Source: Ruminococcus sp. (GTDB lineage: Bacteria; Bacillota; Clostridia; Oscillospirales; Ruminococcaceae). From it: a stretch of DNA of 35,473 nucleotides. Location: positions 1 to 35,473 of the forward strand of contig JAAVHI010000093.1 in assembly GCA_014799785.1 (NCBI GenBank). Reading direction: 5' to 3'. The notes beneath the pieces are model-generated. The model was not told the DNA's origin and made no database searches. It saw only the letters and a program-made list of their open reading frames with translations. Both the position numbers and the translations under genes were made by a program. Position 1 is the stretch's first letter. Each line of letters opens with the position of its first letter. Shown piece by piece: positions 23,672 to 31,207 of the stretch.

Positions 23672-24970
23672 ATGAAAAAACTGGCTGCTTTTATGCTTTC
23701 ATGTGCCTTTTTCTTAACAAGCTGTTCGGCTGGAGATATTGCAAATCAATCATCGGCAACCGAACCAGTTGTTTCTGAAACTACACAAGCTGAAAGCATT
23801 GCAAATACAGAATATGAAAATGTTTTGACAAGCGAAACCAATACAGAGATTCTCGAAGAAGGAACCGAATATACAGTAACCGAGAATATTGTTCAAGCAA
23901 ATACTGTTCCCGAATTTTCAGATCTTGACGACCCAAACTTATTAAGATATGTTGAGGACAGCGTATATGCTGATTTAATTACACAACTCAATGATGACGA
24001 TTATTTTGTAGAAAATGTGAGTGCAGTATATGTTTCAAAAGAGTATCTTGAAGAACTGGCGTATAATTCGCAGTCAAATATTTATTTTGGATACACGCTT
24101 GATGAGCTTGAAGAACAGTTTCAAGGCACAAAGTTTGTATTTGATTTAGGTGAAAACGGTCAGACCGTTGTACACGAATTTGAAGAATATGACGATACTT
24201 ATGATAAGGTTATTAAAAATGTTGCAATAGGTACGGGCGTGATTTTGATTTGTGTTACTGTTTCCGCAGTATCGGCGGGAGTTGGAGCTCCTGCTGTAAG
24301 CGTAATATTTGCAGCTTCTGCTAAAACGGGAACGATGTTTGCTTTATCATCGGGAACGATAAGCGGTGTTACGGCAGGAATTGTAAATGGAATCGAAACA
24401 AAAGATTTCGACCAAGCAATTAAGGCTGCTGCTTTAGAGGGCAGTAACGGCTTTAAATGGGGAGCTATCGGTGGTTCGATAGCGGGCGGTACAGGTGAAG
24501 CTATCAAACTTTACGGAGCAGCACGAAATGGACTTACCATGAATGAAGCGGCAGTTATTCAGAAAGAGTCTGGATACCCATTAGATGTCATAAAGCAATT
24601 TAAAAGTATAGACGAATATAATGTATATAAAAATGCAGGGTTAAAAACACAAATGGTTAATGGAAAATTAGCGTTGGTTCAGGATATTGACCTTAGTTTC
24701 AAAAGTGTACTTGCTGACGGAACAGAGGTTACTAATCTTGATCGTATGGCACAAGGTTTAGCACCTATTGACCCAGCAACGGGGAAAGCCTATCAACTTC
24801 ATCATATAAATCAAAGTGCTGACGGTACGCTTGCTATTCTTAAAGAAGCAGAACATCAAGGAAATGCCTCTATATTGAATACCGTCGGAAAAGAAACAGA
24901 AATCAATAGAACGGATTTTGCTAAAGTAAGAAAAGAATTTTGGATGTCTTTAGCGGAAAGTTTTACATAA
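23672..24970 (+). CDS. Lipoprotein toxin with C-terminal LHH (HNH/EndoVII) nuclease
   Basis: A 432-residue protein with a lipoprotein signal peptide (lipobox L-T-S-C, Cys18), a Ser/Thr/Glu-rich spacer (20-80), an unrecognised middle (80-180), a Gly/Ala-rich hydrophobic segment (about 182-240) that could enter or cross a membrane, and a C-terminal nuclease. The last about 75 residues match the LHH class of the HNH/Endo VII superfamily: Y-Q-L-H-H-I-N-Q (LHH 376-378), G-T-L-A-I-L, and E-H-Q-G-N (His395). This order is that of polymorphic toxins: trafficking part, pre-toxin region, nuclease tip. ATG 23672 follows GGAGG; TTG 23669 is an alternative. The SUKH immunity gene starts 11 bases downstream. 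Confidence 0.8.
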   Translation: MKKLAAFMLSCAFFLTSCSAGDIANQSSATEPVVSETTQAESIANTEYENVLTSETNTEILEEGTEYTVTENIVQANTVPEFSDLDDPNLLRYVEDSVYADLITQLNDDDYFVENVSAVYVSKEYLEELAYNSQSNIYFGYTLDELEEQFQGTKFVFDLGENGQTVVHEFEEYDDTYDKVIKNVAIGTGVILICVTVSAVSAGVGAPAVSVIFAASAKTGTMFALSSGTISGVTAGIVNGIETKDFDQAIKAAALEGSNGFKWGAIGGSIAGGTGEAIKLYGAARNGLTMNEAAVIQKESGYPLDVIKQFKSIDEYNVYKNAGLKTQMVNGKLALVQDIDLSFKSVLADGTEVTNLDRMAQGLAPIDPATGKAYQLHHINQSADGTLAILKEAEHQGNASILNTVGKETEINRTDFAKVRKEFWMSLAESFT

Positions 24971-24981
24971 GGGTGATTTGA

Positions 24982-25371
24982 ATGAACGATTTTATTGAAA
25001 AAATAAAACTATTGCCGAATTTTATCTCTGGAAGCGGTATCACAAAAGCTCAAATCCTTGAGGCAGAAAATATATTGGATTTAAAATTTTCCGATGAATA
25101 TAAACATTACTTGCTGAATATTGGCATTGCTTCTGCTGATGGACACGAATTTACGGGAATTACACAGATAGAACGCCTTAATGTTGTAAGTGTAACATTA
25201 GAGGAACGAAAAATCAATCCCAAAGCACCTCTAAATTTTTATGTAATAGAACAAGCCAATATCGACGGAATTGTTATATGGCAGTCAGAAAAAGGCGAGA
25301 TTTATCAAACCACGCCTAATTCTGAGCCTATTAAGCTTTGTAATTCGTTTAGCGAGTATATTGATTTTTGA
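24982..25371 (+). CDS. SMI1/KNR4 (SUKH) family immunity protein
   Basis: A 129-residue cytosolic protein of the SUKH superfamily, the commonest immunity fold of nuclease toxins. Features: the N-terminal helix with P-N-F-I-S-G-S-G-I-T, then I-L-E-A-E-N-I-L-D-L-K-F-S-D-E-Y-K (about 26-41), and a late strand G-I-V-I-W-Q-S-E-K-G-E-I-Y. It begins 11 bases after the LHH nuclease gene, giving the classic toxin-immunity order. It would protect the producer and its kin. It is the last gene of the operon; no strong terminator follows. Confidence 0.85.
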   Translation: MNDFIEKIKLLPNFISGSGITKAQILEAENILDLKFSDEYKHYLLNIGIASADGHEFTGITQIERLNVVSVTLEERKINPKAPLNFYVIEQANIDGIVIWQSEKGEIYQTTPNSEPIKLCNSFSEYIDF

Positions 25372-25390
25372 TTAATATTTATTGTTTTTC

Positions 25391-25419
25391 TTGACCTTTT
25401 ACTACATTTATGGTATAAT
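25391..25419 (+). promoter_or_regulatory. Promoter of the SIR2-SLOG-TIR gene
   Basis: TTGACC at 25391-25396, 17-base spacer ending in TGG, TATAAT at 25414-25419. The start codon is at 25585, so the very AT-rich leader is about 160 bases; nothing recognisable in it. Confidence 0.8.
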
Positions 25420-25584
25420 ATTATGGTTAAGATTTAACTTTTGTTATATTATAAGCCAAACTAACCAAATTTTAAGTTAAAATATTGATTATAAAATAGA
25501 ACAATTAAACATAATCTTTAATGTGAAACAGCTTAAATTTTATAACACATTTTAATTATTTAAACCTAGAGAGGATAATTTTTT

Positions 25585-27576
25585 ATGCCATCAATTTTAG
25601 AAAAGAAAGTAAAACGAAATGTTAAAATAAGAGAAGCTAATACAAAAATCTATTATTTGGATAGGATGGTTGAAGAAATACAAAGGGGATATTTTTGTAT
25701 TTTTGCTGGTGCAGGGTTATCTGCAGCATCGGGATATGTTGACTGGAAAACTTTATTAGAACCTATGGGAAAACAATTAGGGCTAAACATGAACATGGAT
25801 TTAACGCTTCTGGCTCAGTATTATGAAAATAAATTTACGAGGGATGAGCTAAATAGAAGAATTTTAGAAGAGTTTGCTAAAATTCCAAAGAGTAACGATA
25901 ATATGGAAATATTAGCATCTATGCCTATTCATAAATATTGGACAACAAATTATGATTCAGTAATAGAAGATACTTTGAAATCAAATAATAAAATAGTTGA
26001 TGTTATAATAAATCAGCTTCAATTTAAATATCACTCACCTAAAAGAGATGCTGTTGTTCTAAAAATGCATGGCGACAAAGCCTTACCCGATACAGCAGTA
26101 TTATGTAAAAATGATTATGAAAATTATGATGAGGAAAGAGCAATTTTTACACAAAGTTTAACTTTAGATTTGATTAGTAATACTTTTTTATTTATAGGTT
26201 TTAGTTTTTCGGATCCTAATTTAGATAGAATTATTGCAATTGTAAAACGTAATTTTAAAGGTGCTTCACCAAAAAAACATTATTGTTTTTTAAAAAGTAT
26301 TAATTTGGAAAAATATTTAAAAAAATATTCAAATAATGAAAAAGCTATAGAAGAATTTGAACAAGATTATAATGCACAAGAATGCAAAATTAGCGATATG
26401 AGAAGATATGGTATAGAAACTATATTAATTGATGATTTTAATCAAATTACTCAAATGCTTAAGTATATGAGAGATAAAATAAATCTTAGTTCTGTTTTTA
26501 TTGCAGGCGCAACTAAATCAGATAATCCATCTGATTATGGTGGTTTTCAAGATAAGAGCGAAGGCAATCTTGGCAAAGCTGAAAAATTCATTATGAATCT
26601 TGCTGATGAACTTATTGTAAATCAATATAATTTGGTAACAGGGTTTGGAGTAGGCGTTGGTAATTATATAGTAGCTGGTGCATATATGCAAAGAGAGGGT
26701 AAAAATGATGTTAAACTAGATGAAAAAGTTTATATTCAACCTATGATTTCTGCAGATGACAATGATGTGTTAATAAAAGACAAAAACAAAATTAGAGAAG
26801 ACTTATTAAAAAGATGTGGAATAGTATTAACTATATTTGGCAAAAGCCAAGAAAATGCTGAAAATTCACAAATAGAAAATGATGGAACCTTTATTGAATA
26901 TAAGTTAGCTTCTAAAAGCGGCAAAATTATTATACCAGTGGGAGCAACGGGTTTTACTAGCAAAATTATTTACGATATGGAAAAAAGCAAGTGGTCTAAT
27001 AATAGCGAAATATATAAAAATTTAGGAGATACACATATCGATAACGACACTTTAATAGAAAACATTATAAAAGGAATTGAATATCTAAAAAGTAACCATG
27101 AAGAGAAAATGCGAAAAATTTTATTGAATAATTTTTTTGAATCTGCAGAAAGAAAGAAAAATTCAAGAAAAGTTTTTGTAAGTTTTCATTATTTAAGTTC
27201 ACATAGTTACATTAGTAAAATAGTAGATATCATTCGAAAGACAGATAAATATTGGATAAGTAAAGAAATAGAAAAATGTGAGGAGTTTAGAATACAACAA
27301 TGGATAGACGAAAAGATGAATGACATTGTTATTACTATTATATTTTTTAATAAACAGTTTTCTGATAGTAAATGGACTACTTATGAAGTTGATAAAACGA
27401 TAACAAGTGATATTCCTATTCTTTTTCTTGTAAAAAAAGATGAAAACGTTAATGATGAATTAAATTCATACATAGAAAATAAAGAAATAAAAAAATATGA
27501 TATTTTTGAATGGAATACTGAAGATGATTTTAATAATATACCTCAGCAATTAGACCAATTGCTTGAAGATAAGTGA
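25585..27576 (+). CDS. Thoeris-like fusion: SIR2 NADase - SLOG/STALD - TIR-like
   Basis: A 663-residue protein reading as ThsA joined to ThsB. Residues about 25-290 are a SIR2 domain: F-A-G-A-G-L-S (40-46), G-Y-V-D-W-K-T-L-L-E-P, W-T-T-N-Y-D (Asn122) and K-M-H-G-D (His162, the expected catalytic His). Residues about 303-505 are the SLOG/STALD sensor: F-I-A-G-A-T, G-F-G-V-G-V-G (353-359), R-E-D-L-L-K-R (Arg404, Arg410), F-I-E-Y (Glu438) and V-P-V-G-A-T-G. Residues 527-663 match the TIR-like ThsB/DUF1863: R-K-V-F-V-S-F-H-Y and W-T-T-Y-E-V (Glu601, expected catalytic). In Thoeris, ThsB senses phage and makes a cyclic ADP-ribose isomer that binds the SLOG of ThsA and unleashes NAD+ depletion. Here both functions share one chain; no separate ThsB gene is nearby. 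GAGAGG precedes the ATG. Strong AT bias marks recent transfer. Confidence 0.88.
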   Translation: MPSILEKKVKRNVKIREANTKIYYLDRMVEEIQRGYFCIFAGAGLSAASGYVDWKTLLEPMGKQLGLNMNMDLTLLAQYYENKFTRDELNRRILEEFAKIPKSNDNMEILASMPIHKYWTTNYDSVIEDTLKSNNKIVDVIINQLQFKYHSPKRDAVVLKMHGDKALPDTAVLCKNDYENYDEERAIFTQSLTLDLISNTFLFIGFSFSDPNLDRIIAIVKRNFKGASPKKHYCFLKSINLEKYLKKYSNNEKAIEEFEQDYNAQECKISDMRRYGIETILIDDFNQITQMLKYMRDKINLSSVFIAGATKSDNPSDYGGFQDKSEGNLGKAEKFIMNLADELIVNQYNLVTGFGVGVGNYIVAGAYMQREGKNDVKLDEKVYIQPMISADDNDVLIKDKNKIREDLLKRCGIVLTIFGKSQENAENSQIENDGTFIEYKLASKSGKIIIPVGATGFTSKIIYDMEKSKWSNNSEIYKNLGDTHIDNDTLIENIIKGIEYLKSNHEEKMRKILLNNFFESAERKKNSRKVFVSFHYLSSHSYISKIVDIIRKTDKYWISKEIEKCEEFRIQQWIDEKMNDIVITIIFFNKQFSDSKWTTYEVDKTITSDIPILFLVKKDENVNDELNSYIENKEIKKYDIFEWNTEDDFNNIPQQLDQLLEDK

Positions 27577-27968
27577 CCTATCTTTAATTTCCATATTAAC
27601 GATACCTATAAGTGCTTCATAACTTTTTTATGTTAATTTATATTTAATATAAATTAATAGATAAGTTGAAAGTTTTATTGACTTTGACCAATTGCCACTT
27701 TAAATAGCAAAAAGATTGCAATAAAATAGCATTGCCCTCCCAAAATGTATAGTTAAGAATAATAAAGTAATCCTATTGAAATTGTGAAAAATATATTCAT
27801 ATTAACAGAACTGAAAATTGTAGCATAATCAGTAATATTTTCAAAACCTTGGCAACAATATGACAACAAAAAATTGGATAGACCATAATTTATGGATAAT
27901 TCAAATAATACGAATACCACGAGCTAAATTACATAAACAAAATTGTTTAAAACAAGTTTATCGGGATC
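27577..27968. other. AT-rich gene-free stretch with arm-type repeats
   Basis: About 390 bases without a supported gene or terminator. Near its end GGCAAC (27851-27856) and GACAAC (27862-27867) repeat with the same 11-base spacing and orientation as the GGCAAC pair at 18120-18136, and are likely integrase arm-binding sites at this end of the element. The rest shows nothing recognisable. Confidence 0.5.
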
Positions 27969-27983
27969 GAGTGGGAATAGTAG
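27969..27983 (+). other. Second att repeat (attR of the element, or attL of a neighbour)
   Basis: GAGTGGGAATAGTAG, identical to 18049-18063 at the guaA end. The following 80 bases also resemble the guaA-side flank (CATTTGAATTATTTTATAAAA at 28043-28063 against 18137-18157), as expected if a second insertion lies beside the first. Confidence 0.75.
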
Positions 27984-28069
27984 CAATGCCACTAAAAACT
28001 GCTTAAATGAGTTTTTTATGGTGTCGCAATACCGTTTTGACAGCATTTGAATTATTTTATAAAATTAAG

Positions 28070-28336
28070 AGCCGCTCGATTTTGAAAGTCGAGCCGTGTC
28101 AATTACAAAATCATATCAGCGAATTAATAAGCGTGATATAATTACAGACCCCAAAACTCCCAAAAGCGTCCGAGTAATAAAAATGCCCGATTTTCTATAG
28201 GAGGAAATCTAAGATTATATAAGTCGGTTATATGGCATAAACCTAACAGACAGATTATTTGAAGTCACAAAACATTACTTAAAGCATGAAATGGACAGGG
28301 GTTCAAAATCAGCAGGAGCAAAACGGATTTGCATGC
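28070..28336 (+). pseudogene. Second tyrosine integrase fragment
   Basis: Nearly the same nucleotide sequence as about 19440-19700 of the first integrase remnant, with scattered substitutions, an internal stop (TCTATAG near 28194-28200) and an abrupt end at the codons before H-D-L-R-H (ATGCACGACTG). Only the middle of the catalytic domain survives. Its position right after the second att repeat points to the remains of a second, related element. Confidence 0.8.
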
Positions 28337-28362
28337 ACGACTGCATAATAAAAAATATAAAA

Positions 28363-28446
28363 ATGAGAAATAAACTTGCCCATGAAACACAAAGCTTTTT
28401 TTCTGCGATCTTGGCTCGTATAGGTCAATTAACAAACAGTCAGTAA
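28363..28446 (+). pseudogene. HEPN-like C-terminal relic
   Basis: A 27-codon open frame starting M-R-N-K-L-A-H-E. R-N-K-L-A-H fits the R-x4-6-H motif of HEPN RNase/abortive-infection domains (commonly 'RNKLAHE'). The frame is open a few codons upstream (I-K-N-I-K) but joins the integrase fragment abruptly. It is a gene end, not a working gene. The rest of 28447-28600 holds no gene. Confidence 0.35.
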
Positions 28447-28604
28447 AAATACTAAAGTTTTAAACTTTTCTGCCGATAATATATTTAAGAATCTGTGTTA
28501 TTAAGGGGATATGACCGCAAATGATATGGAATGCCGAATGTCATTTTGCTGAAATTTCTGCGAATGGATATTGATTTGGCATTGAATAACGGGAGGACAT
28601 GAAT

Positions 28605-29549
28605 ATGAGAGTAAACAACATAAATGCCGATTCGCACGCAATATGGAACAGCAATACGGCTGCGGTCAAGACTGAGACAGTTGATTTTTCAAACGCGAAA
28701 AAATTAGCAAATGCAGACAGATTTGTGCTGAATTTGCCGGCTTCCGAATCGGTCTATAAAAGGACAGAGTTTGTTACCGATGAGCGAATGGGCGAAGGCT
28801 GTGCTTACTGCTATACCTACATGGAAAGAACGCTCACCTTTGAAAGCGAGAAATATGTGACATCAACCGTTTCAAGCAGCAGTACAGGGGGATATTTCGT
28901 TATCAATCTTGATAAAAACGCACAGACATTCGGCAAGAGCGGTGCGGATATGAATAATATTGAACACGCTGTTGAGGAAACTTGGGAACGCAAGGACAGG
29001 GCATTGGAACAGAGCACAGTAAGCGGCAGTTTGTCTGGCACGATAACAGGAAACGATCAGACAGTCGGCGGCTCTCTTGGATTTGCGGTGCAAAATACAA
29101 CATACAAATATTCAAGCGCAGGCACAACAAAAGGAACTGTTGCTTATAAGAATGGCGGTGTTGGCAATTACCGCGAAATCGCAGTGTCAAGCCGGGAAAT
29201 ATATAACAAATGCGCGGTATTTCTTGCGGAAGCCTTTGGAGGCAAGAGCTCCGATTTAGTCCTCAGCGACAAAGCTTTTAATGAGCTTTTCGGTGAGCTT
29301 AACGGCGATGAGAAAACATTTTCCGAGAACGCGGCGCATAAACTTGAAAATCTCAGTAAGCAGCTCAACAGTCTCAAGGAGTTTATGGAAAAAAATTTAA
29401 CCGCCGTTAAGCAGAAAAATCCCGACTGCGGCAGCTTGAAAACATTTGCTGATACTTACTTGAAGCTTGGGTCATATAAATATTCGGACGTAACCTCGCT
29501 TGTGGAGAAAATGCTTGCTGCGGGAAATACTGCGGGCACGAAAAAGTAA
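28605..29549 (+). CDS. Unrecognised 314-residue protein
   Basis: A soluble-looking protein without signal peptide or membrane helix. It starts M-R-V-N-N-I-N-A, has a C-A-Y-C-Y-T-Y stretch near 62-68, a Ser/Gly/Thr-rich middle (about 90-180, T-V-S-S-S-S-T-G-G and S-G-S-L-S-G-T-I-T-G) and a helical, Lys/Glu-rich C-terminal third. ATG 28605 is chosen because GGGAGG (28591-28596) is 8 bases upstream; ATG 28599 is only 2 bases from it. Codon use and GC are nearer to the core genome than to the AT-rich Thoeris gene. It ends before a perfect terminator. Function unknown; it may be cargo of the second, decayed element or a native gene. Confidence 0.7.
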   Translation: MRVNNINADSHAIWNSNTAAVKTETVDFSNAKKLANADRFVLNLPASESVYKRTEFVTDERMGEGCAYCYTYMERTLTFESEKYVTSTVSSSSTGGYFVINLDKNAQTFGKSGADMNNIEHAVEETWERKDRALEQSTVSGSLSGTITGNDQTVGGSLGFAVQNTTYKYSSAGTTKGTVAYKNGGVGNYREIAVSSREIYNKCAVFLAEAFGGKSSDLVLSDKAFNELFGELNGDEKTFSENAAHKLENLSKQLNSLKEFMEKNLTAVKQKNPDCGSLKTFADTYLKLGSYKYSDVTSLVEKMLAAGNTAGTKK

Positions 29550-29604
29550 ATCGGCAGATGCTGCATTTTAATTTTATAAAAAATGCAATAATTTTATAAA
29601 ATTG

Positions 29605-29644
29605 ATCCCTGACTGATTTTGGTAAATCAGTCAGGGATTTTTGA
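29605..29644 (+). terminator. Terminator, second copy of the guaA-side hairpin
   Basis: A perfect 15-bp stem (ATCCCTGACTGATTT at 29605-29619, AAATCAGTCAGGGAT at 29624-29638), loop TGGT, then TTTTT. With its upstream flank AATTTTATAAAATTG it is the same element as 18141-18199. It is likely the original guaA-side terminator pushed away by insertions, or a copy brought by one. Confidence 0.85.
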
Positions 29645-29701
29645 TTTGCTGCAAACTTTTTTAAAGCTTTTATTTTTGAAAGTGCCGCAGATTTGCCGTG
29701 A

Positions 29702-29747
29702 TGAAAAACTGCGCCGGTGGGACGGGTCAGACCGTACCATCGGCGGT
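29702..29747 (-). terminator. Terminator of the rnf operon
   Basis: On the - strand, a stem of about 12-14 bp (CCGATGGTACGG paired with CCGTCCCACCGG, two non-Watson-Crick pairs) followed after 7 bases by TTTTT (complement of 29704-29708), just after the rnfB stop. Confidence 0.7.
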
Positions 29748-29763
29748 TATTGAAGCTATAAAT

Positions 29764-30576
29764 TTATTTGACCGTTTCGTAAACGCCGTCGCACTTGCGT
29801 ATAGCCTTTGTGGGACACGCTTCAGCGCAGGCTCCGCAGGCGGTGCATTTGGAATAGTCGATGCGGGCAAGGTTGTTCTCCACATGAACAGCGTCGTGCT
29901 CGCACTTCTTTTCGCACAGCTTGCAGCCGATACAGCCGCTTTTGCACACGCTCCGCACGATCTTTCCGATATCCGTGGAGGAGCAGCAGACGTCGATCTT
30001 CTTGTCGATATCGCGAAGCACTAAAAGCTTGTCGGGACAAGCTTTTGTACAAAGTCCGCAGCCGATACATTTTGATTTATCCACGCGTGCAAGACCGTCC
30101 CGCACGATTATGGCGTTCTGAGGGCAGACCCTTGCGCAGTCCCCGAAGCCGAGACAGCCGTGTGTGCAGACCTCCGAGCCGTTGTAGAAACGGTTCGCCG
30201 CCTTGCAGGACTGTACTCCGTTAAAAACGAATTTGCTTTCGGTAGCATTACAGTCGCCGTTGCAAAGCACCACGGCAACCTGCGGAGTAACGGTCATTTC
30301 GTCTATGCCCATTATCTCGGAAATCTTCTTTGAGCATTCCGAACCGCCGGGCTTGCACATATTTGTTGGTACACCGTTTTTAACGATAGCGGCGGCGTAG
30401 TCCGCGCAGCCCGAAAATCCGCATGAGCCGCAGTTTACCTGCGGCAGTATCTCGTTCACCGCTTCGATCCTCTCGTCGGTTTTCACCTCGAAGATCTTCG
30501 AGCAGACGGTAAGCAGAACTCCCGCCGCCAGACCGATAGCTCCGAAAACAAGCATGGGCAGAATATATGTTGACAT
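29764..30576 (-). CDS. rnfB: Rnf complex ferredoxin-type subunit RnfB
   Basis: A 270-residue membrane-attached iron-sulfur protein that takes electrons from reduced ferredoxin and passes them into the complex. An N-terminal membrane helix (about 4-24) precedes the Fe4 domain N-C-G-S-C-G-F-S-G-C (Cys49, 52, 57, with Cys74). Four cysteine clusters follow: C-L-G-F-G-D-C-A-R-V-C-P, C-I-G-C-G-L-C-T-K-A-C-P, C-I-G-C-K-L-C-E-K-K-C and C-T-A-C-G-A-C-A-E-A-C-P. The cluster count is typical of clostridial RnfB. Last gene of the operon; 52 bases with a GC-rich hairpin separate it from rnfA. Confidence 0.95.
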   Translation of the reverse strand: MSTYILPMLVFGAIGLAAGVLLTVCSKIFEVKTDERIEAVNEILPQVNCGSCGFSGCADYAAAIVKNGVPTNMCKPGGSECSKKISEIMGIDEMTVTPQVAVVLCNGDCNATESKFVFNGVQSCKAANRFYNGSEVCTHGCLGFGDCARVCPQNAIIVRDGLARVDKSKCIGCGLCTKACPDKLLVLRDIDKKIDVCCSSTDIGKIVRSVCKSGCIGCKLCEKKCEHDAVHVENNLARIDYSKCTACGACAEACPTKAIRKCDGVYETVK

Positions 30577-30603
30577 TTTTTAATCACCCTTTGCAATTTA
30601 TTT

Positions 30604-30628
30604 GTGGGGGCGGGGGCTCCCCGCCCGC
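30604..30628 (-). promoter_or_regulatory. GC hairpin between rnfA and rnfB
   Basis: GGGGCGGGG/CCCCGCCC arms in the 52-base gap (about 30605-30625), without a U-tract. It may set the level of rnfB or protect the upstream message. Confidence 0.4.
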
Positions 30629-31207
30629 TTAGCCGAACATTCCCGAAAATCCCATAAAGCTTACCGATACTATGGAAGCCGCAATAAGCGTTGCGGGAAC
30701 TCCCTTAAAGGTCTCGGGAACGTCCGCGGCGTTTACGCGGGAACGCACTCCGCTGAATATAAGCAGTGCAAGCGTGAAGCCAAGTCCTGCTCCGAGAGAG
30801 TTTACAACGGACTGAATAAGATTGTAGCTGTTGTCGATATTGAGAATGGTAACACCCAGCACCGCGCAGTTTGTGGTTATAAGCGGCAGGAAAACTCCAA
30901 GTGCGCTGTACAGCGAGGGGACTTTCTTTTTGAGTATCATTTCCACAAGCTGAACGAACAGCGCGATTATCAGTATAAACGCGATAGTTTTAAGGTACTC
31001 AAGTCCCATGGGAACAAGTATGAACATATAGATCGGATATGTACACAGCGTTGCGCAGACCATTACAAAGGTAACGGCAACTCCCATGCCCGCCGCGCTG
31101 TCAAGCTTTTTGGATACTCCAAGAAACGGACAGATACCCATGAATTTGGACAGTACAAAGTTGTCAACAAATATTGCGCTTAAAAGAATTACAAGCAAGC
31201 TTTTCAT
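30629..31207 (-). CDS. rnfA: Rnf complex subunit RnfA
   Basis: A 192-residue membrane subunit with six transmembrane helices. Together with its inverted-topology homologue RnfE it forms the membrane core that moves Na+ or H+ and holds an intramembrane [2Fe-2S] cluster. The cluster cysteines are visible in G-I-C-P-F-L-G-V-S and T-T-N-C-A-V-L-G-V. The ATG overlaps the rnfE stop, so the two are translationally coupled. Confidence 0.95.
   Translation of the reverse strand: MKSLLVILLSAIFVDNFVLSKFMGICPFLGVSKKLDSAAGMGVAVTFVMVCATLCTYPIYMFILVPMGLEYLKTIAFILIIALFVQLVEMILKKKVPSLYSALGVFLPLITTNCAVLGVTILNIDNSYNLIQSVVNSLGAGLGFTLALLIFSGVRSRVNAADVPETFKGVPATLIAASIVSVSFMGFSGMFG

Noticed and set aside
27577..27968. 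A separate ThsB gene or CRISPR array downstream of the fusion gene
   Set aside because: No open frame of useful size and no regularly spaced repeats; only the pair of arm-like repeats.
29698..30224. Open frames on the + strand across rnfB
   Set aside because: They are shadows of the Cys-rich rnfB gene, whose family match is unambiguous.
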